From: Vandammella animalimorsus
GTDB lineage: Bacteria; Pseudomonadota; Gammaproteobacteria; Burkholderiales; Burkholderiaceae_C
Direction: 5' to 3'
NCBI RefSeq assembly: GCF_002285285.1
Contig: NZ_NSJF01000004.1
Coordinates: 124,001-188,000 of the forward strand
DNA: 64,000 bases
Shown here: positions 16,709-26,800 of the stretch, piece by piece
How the letters are laid out: the number at the start of each line of letters is the position of its first letter
How positions within the stretch are numbered: the stretch's first letter is position 1
Notes under the pieces: generated by a model
What the model saw: only the letters and a program-made list of their open reading frames with translations
The model's database searches: none
What the model was told of the DNA's origin: nothing
Made by a program: the position numbers and the translations under genes

Positions 16709-18502
16709 TCACTGCGGCTGCGGGTTGCGCAGGCGAATGTGCAGCTCGCGCAATTGCTTTTCGTCCACCGCGGAGGGGGCCTGGGTGAGCAAGTCCTGGG
16801 CGCGCTGGGTCTTGGGGAAGGCGATCACATCGCGGATGGATTCGGCGCGCGTCATCAGGGTGATGAGGCGATCCAGGCCAAAGGCCAGGCCGCCGTGCGG
16901 CGGCGCGCCGTATTGCAGCGCATCAAGCAGGTAGCCGAACTTGGCGCGCGCTTCTTCCTCACCGATGTTAAGGGCGCTGAACACCTTGCTTTGCACGTCG
17001 GCGCGGTGGATACGCACCGAGCCGCCGCCCAGCTCCCAGCCGTTGAGCACCATGTCGTAGGCCTTGGCCACGCACTGGCCGGGGTCGGTGGCGAGCAATT
17101 CCTCGTGGCCGTCCTTGGGGCTGGTGAAGGGGTGGTGCATGGCCACCCAGCGCTTGTCTTCCTCGTCGTACTCGAACATGGGGAAGTCCACCACCCACAG
17201 CGGTGCCCAGCGGTCTTCGAACAGGCCATTGGCCTTGCCGAATTCGCTGTGGCCAATCTTCACGCGCAGCGCGCCCATGGCGTCGTTGACGATTTTTTCC
17301 TTGTCCGCGCCGAAGAAGATCAAGTCCCCATCCTGCGCGCCGGTGCGCGCCAGCAGCTCGGCAATGGCCTTGTCGTGCAGGTTCTTGACGATGGGCGATT
17401 GCAGGCCGTCGCGGCCCTTGGCGATGTCGTTGACCTTGATCCAGGCCAGGCCCTTGGCGCCGTAGATCTTGACGAACTCGGTGTAGGCGTCGATCTCGCT
17501 GCGCGGCATGGCGCCGCCGCCGGGCACGCGCAGCGCCACAACGCGCCCGCCGGGCATGGTGGCCGGACCGGAGAAGACTTTGAACTCCACATCGGCCATC
17601 ACGTCCTTGAGGTCGGTAAAGGCCAGCTTGACGCGCAGATCGGGCTTGTCCGAGCCGTACAGGCGCATGGCCTCGGCAAAGGTCATGACAGGGAATTCGC
17701 CCAGATCCACGTCCATGGTCTTGGCAAACACCTCGCAAATCATGCGCTGGAACAGCTCGCGGATGTCCTGCTCGGTGAGGAAGGATGTTTCGATATCGAT
17801 CTGCGTGAACTCGGGCTGGCGGTCGGCGCGCAAGTCCTCGTCGCGGAAGCACTTGGTGATCTGGTAGTAGCGGTCGTAACCGGCCACCATCAGCATTTGC
17901 TTGTAGAGCTGGGGCGATTGCGGCAGGGCGTAGAACTGGCCGTCGTGCACGCGGCTGGGCACGAGGTAGTCGCGCGCGCCTTCGGGCGTGCTCTTGCCCA
18001 GCATGGGCGTTTCGATGTCGATGAAGCCGTGCGCATCCAGGAACTGGCGCACCGCCATGCTGACGCGGTAGCGCAGCATCAGGTTCTTCTGCATGTAGGG
18101 GCGGCGCAGGTCCATCACGCGGTGCGTCAGGCGCGTGGTTTCGGACAGGCTGTCGTCGTCCATCTGGAACGGCGGCGTGACCGAGGGGTTGAGCACTTTG
18201 AGCTCATGGCACAGCACTTCGACCCGGCCGCTTTTGAGGTTGTCGTTGCTCGTGCCTTCGGGGCGCGCGCGCACCAGGCCGGTGATTTGCAGGCAGAACT
18301 CATTGCGCACCGTTTCGGCGGCGGCGAACATCTCGGGGCGATCGGGATCGCACACCACCTGCACATAGCCTTCGCGGTCGCGCAGGTCGATGAAGATCAC
18401 GCCGCCATGGTCGCGGCGGCGGTTGACCCAGCCGCACAGGGTCACAGTCTGGCCAGTCAGGGCTTCGGTGACCAGGCCGCAGTATTCGGTGCGCATTGCC
18501 AT
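16709..18502 (-). CDS. aspS: Aspartate--tRNA ligase AspS
   Basis: AspS (597 aa) charges tRNA-Asp. The OB-fold anticodon domain is at residues 1-110 ([21 protein letters not shown]). The class II catalytic core shows motif 2 [19 protein letters not shown] and motif 3 [13 protein letters not shown]. The large insertion domain of bacterial AspRS lies around residues 290-410. I chose the ATG at 18502, which gives MAMRTEYCG; the ORF continues upstream but without family similarity. fmdB lies 66 bases upstream on the same strand. Confidence 0.96.
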   Translation of the reverse strand: MAMRTEYCGLVTEALTGQTVTLCGWVNRRRDHGGVIFIDLRDREGYVQVVCDPDRPEMFAAAETVRNEFCLQITGLVRARPEGTSNDNLKSGRVEVLCHELKVLNPSVTPPFQMDDDSLSETTRLTHRVMDLRRPYMQKNLMLRYRVSMAVRQFLDAHGFIDIETPMLGKSTPEGARDYLVPSRVHDGQFYALPQSPQLYKQMLMVAGYDRYYQITKCFRDEDLRADRQPEFTQIDIETSFLTEQDIRELFQRMICEVFAKTMDVDLGEFPVMTFAEAMRLYGSDKPDLRVKLAFTDLKDVMADVEFKVFSGPATMPGGRVVALRVPGGGAMPRSEIDAYTEFVKIYGAKGLAWIKVNDIAKGRDGLQSPIVKNLHDKAIAELLARTGAQDGDLIFFGADKEKIVNDAMGALRVKIGHSEFGKANGLFEDRWAPLWVVDFPMFEYDEEDKRWVAMHHPFTSPKDGHEELLATDPGQCVAKAYDMVLNGWELGGGSVRIHRADVQSKVFSALNIGEEEARAKFGYLLDALQYGAPPHGGLAFGLDRLITLMTRAESIRDVIAFPKTQRAQDLLTQAPSAVDEKQLRELHIRLRNPQPQ

Positions 18503-18568
18503 AAAAAATGTCCGTTTCTGGCTGGTTTCAGCCGGGGTTGTTCTGGTGCAAGAAAAAGAAAGCGCCAC

Positions 18569-18868
18569 TCAGGCGGCAGCCGGTGCGGCTGGCGCGGCCG
18601 GGCTGCCGCCACCGCTGCCGGCATCGGTCGAGGCGGCTGCGGGCGCGGCATCGCCGCTGCTGGGCGCTGGGCTGGGCGGCTTGCCGCTGTTTTTGAAATC
18701 CGTGGCGTACCAGCCCGTGCCCTTGAGCTGAAAGCTCGGCGCAGACAGCTGCTTGGCAAAGGCCTGGGCGCCGCAGTGCGGGCACAGCGTCAGCGGCGCA
18801 TCAGAGAGCTTTTGCAACACATCTTTGCGAAAGCCGCATTGGCCGCACAGGTAGGCGTAGATCGGCAT
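18569..18868 (-). CDS. FmdB-family zinc-ribbon protein
   Basis: This 99-residue protein begins MPIYAYLCGQCGF, the FmdB regulator-type zinc ribbon, with its second cysteine pair in CPHCG near residue 33. After residue 60 the sequence is a low-complexity Ala/Pro/Ser/Gly tail. Members of this family are found next to aspS in many beta-proteobacteria, and this one probably shares its transcript. The biochemical role is unknown. The ATG at 18868 matches the family start; an upstream in-frame codon at 18904 does not. Confidence 0.85.
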   Translation of the reverse strand: MPIYAYLCGQCGFRKDVLQKLSDAPLTLCPHCGAQAFAKQLSAPSFQLKGTGWYATDFKNSGKPPSPAPSSGDAAPAAASTDAGSGGGSPAAPAAPAAA

Positions 18869-19063
18869 ACAACAGCGCGATGAAAAATCCAGAAAAAGGC
18901 CCATGGTCAGCCCATGGCCTGTCTGCAGAAAAAACCGCTGATTATAAAAGCCGCGCCCAGCGCCTGGGCGGCGCCCGCAAAGCGCCTGCCAGGCAGGCCG
19001 CCGGGCGCGGCTGCCGCCCTGTCGGGCCTGGCAGTTAAGCAGTTAAACTCGCAGGCTTTGTCA

Positions 19064-19193
19064 GAGCCTGTCTTCAAAATTGCCGCACACAGCGCTCGCC
19101 CCAGGTCGGGTTGGGCAGCAAGTTTTTACGGGCGCCGTAGACCGCCCGAATCCGCTGGATTGCCCGCTGTGCAGGGATTGTGAGCAGGCGCTC
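19064..19193 (+). repeat. MITE-like dispersed element, copy B
   Basis: About 130 bp, with a last 50 bases that align with copy A (7040-7092) and with the complement of copy C. The ends are weaker inverted repeats. It lies just upstream of minC and may carry or displace the min promoter. The remaining 195 bases back to fmdB (18869-19063) hold only GC-rich sequence without a recognisable site. Confidence 0.6.
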
Positions 19194-19221
19194 AGCCCCT
19201 TCTCTTTCTGGATGGACACCG

Positions 19222-19995
19222 ATGCCCAGCCAAAACCCCGCCCCAGCGCCTGCCGGCGCCAAGGTGCCTTTTGAACTCAAGAGCGCCACGCTGCCCGTGG
19301 TGGCGTTGCTGCTCAAGTCCACGGACACCTACGCCATCCGCAAGGCGCTGGCCGAGCGCTTTGCCGACGAGCCGGATTTCTTCGACAACGACGCCGTCAT
19401 CATCGATCTGAGCGCCGTGCGCGACGACCCTGGCGCCATCGACTTCCGCGGGCTGATGGGCACATTGCGCAGCCTCAAGACCACGCCCGTGGCGGTGCGG
19501 GGCGGCAACGCGGTGCAGATCGAGTTTGCGCGCGCCGCCGGCCTGTCCGTAGCGCCCGACGCCCCGCCGCAGCGCGCCGCCCCCGAGCCCGCGCCGCCCT
19601 CGGTGGAAATCCGCGAAGTGGTGCGTGAGGTGGAGGTGGTGCGCGAGGCGCCCGCCAGCGAGACGGTGCTGATCGACAAACCCTTGCGCTCGGGCCAGCA
19701 GGTCTATGCCCGAGGCGCGGATCTGATCGTCATGACGGCCGTGAACTTCGGCGCCGAGGTGATCGCCGACGGCCATGTGCACGTGTATGCGCCGCTGCGC
19801 GGCCGCGCCATCGCCGGTGCGCGCGGCAACCCCAATGCCCGCATCCTGACCCTGTGCCTGGAGGCGCAGCTGGTTTCGGTAGCCGGCATTTACCGCACGG
19901 CGGAAAACGACTTGCCGCCAGAAGTCGCCGGCCGCCCGGCGCAGGTGCGCCTCGATGGCGAGCGCCTGCTCATCGAGCCGCTGGGCAAAGGCTGA
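19222..19995 (+). CDS. minC: Septum-site-determining protein MinC
   Basis: MinC (257 aa) blocks FtsZ assembly away from midcell. The N-terminal FtsZ-binding domain covers about residues 12-105, an Ala/Pro/Val linker follows at about 110-145, and the C-terminal beta-helix begins at LRSGQQVYARGADLIVMTAVN and contains the MinD-binding region with GRAIAGARGN. The ATG at 19222 avoids the repeat element that overlaps an upstream in-frame GTG. It heads the minCDE operon, with minD 146 bases downstream. Confidence 0.94.
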   Translation: MPSQNPAPAPAGAKVPFELKSATLPVVALLLKSTDTYAIRKALAERFADEPDFFDNDAVIIDLSAVRDDPGAIDFRGLMGTLRSLKTTPVAVRGGNAVQIEFARAAGLSVAPDAPPQRAAPEPAPPSVEIREVVREVEVVREAPASETVLIDKPLRSGQQVYARGADLIVMTAVNFGAEVIADGHVHVYAPLRGRAIAGARGNPNARILTLCLEAQLVSVAGIYRTAENDLPPEVAGRPAQVRLDGERLLIEPLGKG

Positions 19996-20141
19996 GCAAT
20001 GACACTCTGAAACACCGCCAGCTCATGACAGGCGCCAAGCGCCACGCACACCAAGGCAGAATACGCACACTTTGACCCGCTCCGCCCCGCAGCCACCGGG
20101 CCGGGTGCGACCAGAACCGTAACTTTCACAGGATGCATTCC

Positions 20142-20957
20142 ATGGCCAAAATCATCGTCGTCACTTCCGGAAAAGGCGGGGTCGGTAAAACCACCACCAG
20201 TGCCAGCTTCTCATCGGGCCTGGCCATGCGCGGGCACAAAACGGCAGTGATCGATTTCGACGTGGGGCTGCGCAATCTGGACCTGATCATGGGCGCCGAG
20301 CGCCGCGTGGTCTACGACCTGATCAACGTCATCCAGGGCGAGGCCAACCTGAATCAAGCGCTGATCAAGGACAAGCAGCTGGAAAACCTCTACATCCTGG
20401 CCGCCTCGCAAACGCGCGACAAGGACGCGCTGACCGAGGAAGGCGTGGAAAAAGTGCTCAATGACCTGGCCGGCATGGGTTTCGAGTACATCATCTGCGA
20501 CTCGCCCGCCGGCATTGAAAGCGGCGCGCTGCTGGCGATGAAGTTTGCCGATGAGGCCCTGGTCGTGACCAACCCGGAAGTCTCCTCGGTGCGCGACTCC
20601 GACCGCATCCTGGGCATGCTCTCGTCCAAGACCAAGCGCGCCATTGATGGCAAGGAGCCCGTCAAGGAGCATTTGCTCATCACGCGCTACAACCCCAATC
20701 GTGTGGAGGGCGGTCAGATGCTGTCGCTGACCGACATCCAGGAAATCCTGCGCATCCCGCTCATCGGCGTCATCCCCGAATCCGAGACCGTGCTGCAGGC
20801 CTCCAACCAGGGCCTGCCTGCCGTGCACATGAAGGGCTCGGACGTGGCCGAGGCTTATCAGGACGTGATCGCCCGCTTCCTCGGTGAGCAGCGGCCGCTG
20901 CGCTTTGTCGATGCCCAGAAAGGCGGTTTTCTCAAGCGCATCTTCGGCGGGAGGTAA
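20142..20957 (+). CDS. minD: Septum-site-determining ATPase MinD
   Basis: MinD (271 aa) is the membrane-cycling ATPase that recruits MinC and is released by MinE. The deviant Walker A is GKGGVGKTTTSAS, and FDVGLRNLDLIMG and CDSPAGIESGA follow. The C-terminal amphipathic membrane helix is KGGFLKRIFGG. The ATG at 20142 is preceded by an AGGA site at good spacing; an in-frame ATG three codons earlier is too close to it. minE starts 3 bases after its stop. Confidence 0.97.
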   Translation: MAKIIVVTSGKGGVGKTTTSASFSSGLAMRGHKTAVIDFDVGLRNLDLIMGAERRVVYDLINVIQGEANLNQALIKDKQLENLYILAASQTRDKDALTEEGVEKVLNDLAGMGFEYIICDSPAGIESGALLAMKFADEALVVTNPEVSSVRDSDRILGMLSSKTKRAIDGKEPVKEHLLITRYNPNRVEGGQMLSLTDIQEILRIPLIGVIPESETVLQASNQGLPAVHMKGSDVAEAYQDVIARFLGEQRPLRFVDAQKGGFLKRIFGGR

Positions 20958-20960
20958 GCC

Positions 20961-21245
20961 ATGGCCTTGATCGACATGCTCTTTGGCGGGAAGAAAAAAA
21001 CCGCCTCCGTGGCCAAGGAGCGCCTGCAAATCATCCTCGCGCACGAACGCAGCGACCGCACCACCAGCAAGCCGGACTTCCTCAACGACCTGCAAAAAGA
21101 CCTGGTGCAGGTGATCTCCAAATACATCCAGATCCACCCCAACGACATCAAGGTCAACCTCGACCGGCAAGACAACCTGGAAGTGCTGGAAGTCAAGATC
21201 GAGATGCCGGAGTCGGAACTGCGCGCCAAGCCCGGCGGCCAATAA
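20961..21245 (+). CDS. minE: Cell-division topological specificity factor MinE
   Basis: MinE (94 aa) stimulates MinD ATPase and drives the pole-to-pole oscillation. The N terminus [10 protein letters not shown] is the membrane-binding part, the [12 protein letters not shown] segment near residue 20 is the MinD-contacting helix, and the C-terminal half gives the dimerising beta sheet with [19 protein letters not shown]. It follows minD by 3 bases and completes the operon. Confidence 0.97.
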   Translation: MALIDMLFGGKKKTASVAKERLQIILAHERSDRTTSKPDFLNDLQKDLVQVISKYIQIHPNDIKVNLDRQDNLEVLEVKIEMPESELRAKPGGQ

Positions 21246-21287
21246 ATCCAGCTTTCTGTCCGCCGCCCAGGCGAGCGCGGCACCTGC

Positions 21288-22109
21288 TCACGCGCCCTGC
21301 CCGGCGGGCAATGGCGTGCGGGCAAACACCATGGCGGAGACCGCCGCCACACCCGCATCACGCTGTAGCACCCGGGCCAGCGCCCACAACGTAGCGCCCG
21401 TGGTCATCACGTCATCGACCAGCAGCACGTGCTGCCCTTGCAAGCACGGGCCGGGCTGCTGCACTGCAAAGGCCCGGCGCAGATTGCGCCAGCGCGCCTG
21501 CCGCCCCATGCCAGCCTGCTGCGCCTGCATGCCGTGGCGCAGCACCACATCCTGGCGCAGCTTGTGCGCCTGCCCCGTTTGCGCAGCCAGTGCGCGCGCC
21601 AGCTCCCAGGCCTGGTTGTAGCCGCGCTGGCGCAAGCGCGCCGCAGCCAGCGGCACGGCCACGATGGCATCGGCGCCATGCAGCAATGCCGCACTGCCCG
21701 GCTGCCGCAGCAGCAGCTGCGAAAAGCCATGCGCCCAGGCCGGCGCAGCGTAGTACTTGAACTGGGCAATGAGCTGCTGCCAAGGGTAGGCGTAGTCCAC
21801 CGCCGCCACGCAATGCTGCAACGGGCCGGGCCGCACCATACAAGCGCCGCAGACCAGGGCAGACCAAGGCAGCGCCCTGCTCTGCGCCTCATCACCCCAC
21901 CCTTCGTCGTGTTCCCGCCCCCCATCCACAGGGGCCGAAAATGGCAAGGCACAGCGCGTGCAACGCGGCGCCTGCAGCCCATGGCGCGCCAGGCAATCGG
22001 CGCACAGGCCCGCCGGCCCATGCCACACCGGCCAGCGCCGGCACAGCGGGCACTGCGCCGGCAGACAACGGGCGGCCAGCAAGTCAAAACGCAACAAATG
22101 CAAAGGCAT
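21288..22109 (-). CDS. comF: ComF-family phosphoribosyltransferase-like protein
   Basis: This 273-residue protein belongs to the ComF group, linked to DNA uptake and DNA handling. N-terminal cysteines CPLC, CADC, CTRC and CGAC form zinc-binding pairs. The C-terminal phosphoribosyltransferase fold carries the PRPP loop VLLVDDVMTTGATLWALA near residue 230, and RGYNQAWELARALA before it. The ATG at 22109 follows an AGGAG site; the ORF extends 20 codons upstream without support. It is divergent from the methyltransferase gene. Confidence 0.9.
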   Translation of the reverse strand: MPLHLLRFDLLAARCLPAQCPLCRRWPVWHGPAGLCADCLARHGLQAPRCTRCALPFSAPVDGGREHDEGWGDEAQSRALPWSALVCGACMVRPGPLQHCVAAVDYAYPWQQLIAQFKYYAAPAWAHGFSQLLLRQPGSAALLHGADAIVAVPLAAARLRQRGYNQAWELARALAAQTGQAHKLRQDVVLRHGMQAQQAGMGRQARWRNLRRAFAVQQPGPCLQGQHVLLVDDVMTTGATLWALARVLQRDAGVAAVSAMVFARTPLPAGQGA

Positions 22110-22249
22110 GGCAGGCTCCTGGACATTGGCAACCCTGCCTGGACCACCCGCGCTGGCAAGCCCAGGCACGGCCTGCTATCGCGCCCCATCATGCCATGGC
22201 AGCCCGCACCACCTATACTCGCGCGCTGGCTGCACCGCCCACCGACCAC

Positions 22250-23143
22250 ATGCCGCCCACCGACACGCCCCCCACCCTGGACCCCACCGCACTGGCGCGC
22301 TGGCAAGCCCACGCGCCGGCAGCCAGCCCCTGGCTGCACGAAGAAGTCGGCAGGCGCATGCAAGAGCGCCTGGCCTGGATGGCTCGCGCACCACAGACCT
22401 GGTGTGACTGGGAACCCGTGCGTGGCGGCATGCAAACCCACGACCTGATCGTGCAGCGCTACCCCAAAAGCAGCTGCTGGATCGTGCAGCAACAGCCCGA
22501 GCAGCAACGCGTGGCAGCCCAACGCTGGCGCACACCGCGCTGGGCCCGCTGGGCCGGCCGCGCCGCCGTGCACCTGCAAGAGCCTGCGCCGCAAAGCCTG
22601 GACATGCTCTGGGCCAACATGGCCCTGCACCAGCAAGCCCAGCCCCCCGCCGTACTGCGCCGCTGGGCGCAATGGCTCAAGCCCGATGGCATGGTGCTGT
22701 TCTCCTGCCTTGGGCCCGACACCCTGCGGCAACTGCGCAGCCTGTACCAGCAACTGGGCTGGCCACCACCTGCGCAGCAATTCACCGACATGCACGACCT
22801 GGGCGACATGCTGGTGGCCAACGGCTTTACCGAGCCCGTCATGGACATGGAATGCATCGAGCTGCAATACACCAGCACCGAGCGCCTGCTGCAAGAGCTG
22901 CGCGAACTGGGCCGCAACCTGCACCCACAACGCTTTGCCGCACTGCGCGGGCGCCAATGGCTGGCGCAATGGCACCAAGCCCTGCACAGCCTGGCCGACG
23001 CGCAAGGCCGCATCGGGCTGACATTTGAAATCGTCTACGGCCACGCCATCAAGGCCGCCCCCACCATGCCCGTGGCCGCCCAAACCCACATCAGCCTGGC
23101 AGACATGCGCCAAACCCTGCAAAAACACCGCCGCGAAACTTGA
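22250..23143 (+). CDS. BioC-like methyltransferase-fold protein lacking the SAM motif
   Basis: This 297-residue protein resembles malonyl-ACP methyltransferase BioC in its C-terminal two thirds: WLKPDGMVLFSCLGPDTLRQLR, then FTDMHDLGDMLVANGFTEPVMDME and a long helical tail. The glycine-rich SAM motif expected around residue 45 reads WCDWEPVRGG, and the acidic residue after strand 2 is missing, so methyl transfer is doubtful. A TATACT box at 22213-22218 supports the ATG at 22250; an ATG at 22196 is an alternative. No bio genes are nearby. The stop overlaps the left edge of repeat copy C. Confidence 0.7.
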   Translation: MPPTDTPPTLDPTALARWQAHAPAASPWLHEEVGRRMQERLAWMARAPQTWCDWEPVRGGMQTHDLIVQRYPKSSCWIVQQQPEQQRVAAQRWRTPRWARWAGRAAVHLQEPAPQSLDMLWANMALHQQAQPPAVLRRWAQWLKPDGMVLFSCLGPDTLRQLRSLYQQLGWPPPAQQFTDMHDLGDMLVANGFTEPVMDMECIELQYTSTERLLQELRELGRNLHPQRFAALRGRQWLAQWHQALHSLADAQGRIGLTFEIVYGHAIKAAPTMPVAAQTHISLADMRQTLQKHRRET

Positions 23144-23311
23144 GCGCCTGTGCAAAGTCTCTGTACGACAGGCAATCAAGCCGATTGGTGCGGTGGTCTG
23201 GCATTGCAAATGCCTCGCCGGGCCACTGGGGTAGGACTTCGTTTTGCTGCTTGTATCCCATCCCAAACCGCTTCTTGCTCACTCGCGCCGAGGCTTTGAA
23301 CAGGTTCTGAG
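23142..23311 (-). repeat. MITE-like dispersed element, copy C
   Basis: About 170 bp in the opposite orientation to copies A and B. The complement of 23142-23195 aligns with their right-hand 50 bases. Near the other end, about 45 bases (23258-23303) match the complement of 6974-7020 in copy A. It separates the methyltransferase gene from the CRISPR locus. Confidence 0.65.
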
Positions 23312-23416
23312 CTGCAATACAGCCAGACCGCACGGCGCAGGCTCTGTTCACAATTGGGCTGCCAACAACCGCCAGCCAGGGACAACCACGTCGGGTATTG
23401 GCAAATCTTGGGGCCA

Positions 23417-23518
23417 GAAAAGCCTAAAGCCGGGCATGCCCGGCTTTCCATTTTTTGCATCTAGCTACAAAAGCATCAGCTTGTTAGCGGCCAGAGCACA
23501 AATCCCAGTGAACTAGTG
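23417..23518 (-). ncRNA. Type II-C tracrRNA
   Basis: An anti-repeat lies at 23488-23515. Its core, 23492-23511, is a 20-base exact match to the complement of the CRISPR repeat as written on the plus strand. Read on the minus strand it can pair with the crRNA repeat over about 24 bp, including one G-U pair. The tail forms a small hairpin (about 23461-23486, CUAACAAGC with GCUUUUGUAG) and then a perfect palindromic terminator at 23426-23447 followed by U-rich sequence. A TACAAT box at 23525-23530 sits 7 bases before the proposed start. The gene diverges from cas9. Confidence 0.85.
23426..23447 (-). terminator. tracrRNA terminator hairpin
   Basis: A perfect 22-base palindrome, AAAGCCGGGCA and its complement, is followed on the minus strand by AGGCTTTT. 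It sits where type II tracrRNAs end and probably also stabilises the Cas9-bound RNA. Confidence 0.8.
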
Positions 23519-23842
23519 GCGGCAATTGTAACCCCATCCGCTCTGCCTCTACATATCCATGCGCAATTATTTGGTCACGCACCCCAACACTGGCAATGCA
23601 CTGGTGGCGTAATCCCCAATTCAAGAACTCCACGCACACAAGCCACAAAATGTTAAATTGCGCGCAAACAGTGTCTCGCGGATAGCCTGCGAAGGGCTTC
23701 TGAGAGGCACTTAACCTGAGGTCATAAAACAGCAAAGAGGGGCTACAGCAAGTAGAGAGGGCCTTCGAGCCGCCCCTGATGACAAACATGGATGCCGCAC
23801 AGCATCCATCAATGCATGAATGTGTGGAAAGGGGCTGGTTTC
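23519..23842. other. Region between the tracrRNA and cas9 starts
   Basis: These 324 bases hold the tracrRNA promoter (TACAAT on the minus strand at 23525-23530) and must hold the cas promoter, for which I see no convincing -35/-10 pair. An AGGGGC/GCCCCT pair at about 23734-23780 could form a hairpin. The base composition is lower in G+C than the flanking chromosome. No gene is seen. Confidence 0.5.
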
Positions 23843-26800
23843 GTGTCAAGAAAAAGAAACATCATTCGTTACCGACTGGCTTTGGATCTGGGATCCACCT
23901 CGCTGGGATGGGCCATTCTGCGCTTGAATGCCGAAAACGAGCCTACTGCCATCATCAAGGCCGGCGTGCGCATCTTCAGCGATGGCCGAAACCCAAAGGA
24001 TGGCTCCTCTCTGGCCGTGACTCGCCGTACCGCCCGCTCCATGCGCCGCCGTCGCGACCGCCTGCTCAAGCGCAAGGCGCGCATGCTGGACAAGCTGATT
24101 GCGCATGGCTTCTTCCCACAGGACGAAGCCGCACGCAAGGCATTGGAGGCGCTCAATCCCTACCAGTTGCGCGCCGAGGGCTTGCAGCGCGCGCTGACGC
24201 CGGGTGAGTTCGCCCGCGCGCTGTTCCACATCAACCAGCGCCGGGGCTTCAAGAGCAACCGCAAGACCGACAAGAAAGACAACGACAGCGGCGCCCTCAA
24301 AACCGCCATCAGCCAACTGCGCCAGCAACTGCAAAACGAAAACGCCCGCACGGTAGGCGAATGGTTGTGGCAACGCCTGCAAGCCGGCCAAGGCACGCGT
24401 GCCCGCTACCGGGAAACACGCATCGCCACCGAGACAGGCAAGGGCAAGATCGACAAAAGCTACGACCTCTATATCGACCGCCAGATGGTGGCCGATGAGT
24501 TCGATGCGCTGTGGGCCGTGCAGGCGGCCTTCAACCCCGTACTGTTCAACGAGCAAGCACGGGCCGAACTGCGCGACACCCTGCTGCATCAACGCCCGTT
24601 GCGCCCGGTCAAGCCGGGGCGCTGCACTTTGCTGCCGGAAGAAGAGCGCGCCCCGCTGGCCCTGCCCAGTACGCAGCGCTTTCGCATCCTGCAAGAGGTG
24701 AATCACCTGCGAATCCTGCACCCGGACCTGCGTGAAGAAGCATTGAGGCTGGATCAGCGCGATGCCATCGTGGCCTTGCTGGAGGACAGGGGAAAAGTCA
24801 CATTCCAGGCCATGCGCAGAACACTCGACTTGGGTGATGCCGTGCAATTCAATTTGGAAGATGCCAAGCGCCGTGAACTCAAGGGCAATGCCACCACGGC
24901 GGCACTGTCGAAAAAGGAACTGTTCGGCGCTGCGTGGCGCGAATTTGACGAAGCCTTGCAGGACGACATCGTGCTGCGCTTGGTCACGGAAGAAAGCGAA
25001 GCCGAACTGGTGCAATGGCTGATCGAAAACACCGGCGTGGATGAGGCACGCGCCACGGCCATTGCCAACACCGGCTTGCCTGAAGGCTACGGCAGCCTGT
25101 GTCGCAAGGCACTGGCGCGCATCGTGCCCGCGCTACGGGCCGAGGTCATCACCTACGACAGGGCCGTGCAAGCTGCGGGTTTTGCACATCACAGCGATCT
25201 GGGCTTTGGCTTTGAGCATGATGATGACGAGGTGACGCAAATTGGCGAGCGCGTCATCGCATCCACAGGCGAGATCAAGGCTGTGCTGACTTTCAAGCAA
25301 CTGCCCTATTACGGTCGAGCCCTGCAACGTCATGTGGCCTTTGGCAGTGGCAAGCCCCAAGACCCGGAAGAAAAGCGCTACGGCAAGATCGCCAACCCCA
25401 CGGTGCACATCGGCCTGAACCAGCTGCGGCGCGTGGTCAATGACCTGATTCGCCGCTATGGCCACCCCACCGAAATCGTGGTAGAGCTGGCACGTGACTT
25501 GAAACAAAGCCGCGAGCAGAAGCTGGAAACTCAAAAACGCCAGAATGAAAACCAGGAGCGCAGGCAAAGAATTCGCAAGGAAATTTCAGATGCCTTCGGC
25601 CAGCAGGGTAGAGAAATTTCCCCGGAACGTGTCAAAGACGCCGACATCCAGAAATGGATCCTCTGGGAAGAGCTGAGCTTTACGCCTACTGACCGCCGCT
25701 GCCCCTACAGCGGCGTGCAAATCAGCGCAGCCATGTTGCTCAGTGACGAGGTGGAGATCGAACACATCCTGCCGTTTTCACAAACCCTGGACGACAGCCT
25801 GAACAACAAGACCGTGGCAATGCGCCAGGCCAACCGCATCAAGCGCAACCGCACGCCCTGGCAGGCGCGGCAGGACTTCGAGGCGCAGGGTTGGTCATAC
25901 GAAGGCATGCTGCAACGCGCCGAACGCATGCCCCGCGCCAAGCGCTACCGTTTTGCCGAGGATGGCTACGAACGTTGGCTGGGCGAGGACAAAGGCTTTC
26001 TGGCACGCGCGCTGAATGACACGCGGTACCTCTCACGCGTGGCCAAGGAATATCTCAAACTGATCTGCCCTGGCGGAGTGCGGGTGATTCCGGGGCAGCT
26101 CACGGGCATGCTGCGTCGGCATCTGGGCTTGAATGACGTACTGGGGCTCGATGGCAAAAAGAACCGCGACGACCATCGCCACCATGCTGTGGACGCCTGC
26201 GTGATCGGCGTTACCGACCAAGCACTCTTGCAACGCTTTGCCAACGCCAGCGAACTGCCCAAGATGCAGGGGCGCCACAAGTTGGCTCAGGACTTCGAGC
26301 CTCCTTGGCCTACGTATCGCGAACACGCGGCACGCGCCGTGAAAAACATCTGGGTCAGCCACCGCCCCGACCATGGGCATGAGGGCGGCATGATGGAAGA
26401 AACTTCCTACGGCATCAGCAAGGATGGGCGCATCAAGCAGCGGCGCAAGGCCGATGGCAGCCAAGGGCGCGAAGTCAGCAACCTGATCCGCATCAGCGAG
26501 CCAACCCAGCCCGAGCGCCACGGCCTGGACGCCGAAGGCCAGCCTTTGCCCTACAAAGGCTATGTCGGCGGCAGCAACTACTGCATCGAAATCACGTGCA
26601 ATGACAAAGGCAAATGGGAGGGCGAAGTGATCTCGACTTTCCGCGCCTATCAAATCGTGCGCAAACATGGGGTGGCGCGCTTGCGGCATCCTGGACTGGC
26701 GCAGAACGGGAAAGCCTTAATCATGCGCTTGATGATTGATGATTGCGTGCGCCTGGAACTGGATGGGCGAGAGGAAACAATGCGTGTGGTGAAGATCGGC

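Noticed and set aside
16070-18883. A 937-codon plus-strand frame opposite coaE, aspS and fmdB
   Set aside because: His/Gln/Ala-rich shadow of GC-rich codons; aspS on the other strand is unambiguous.
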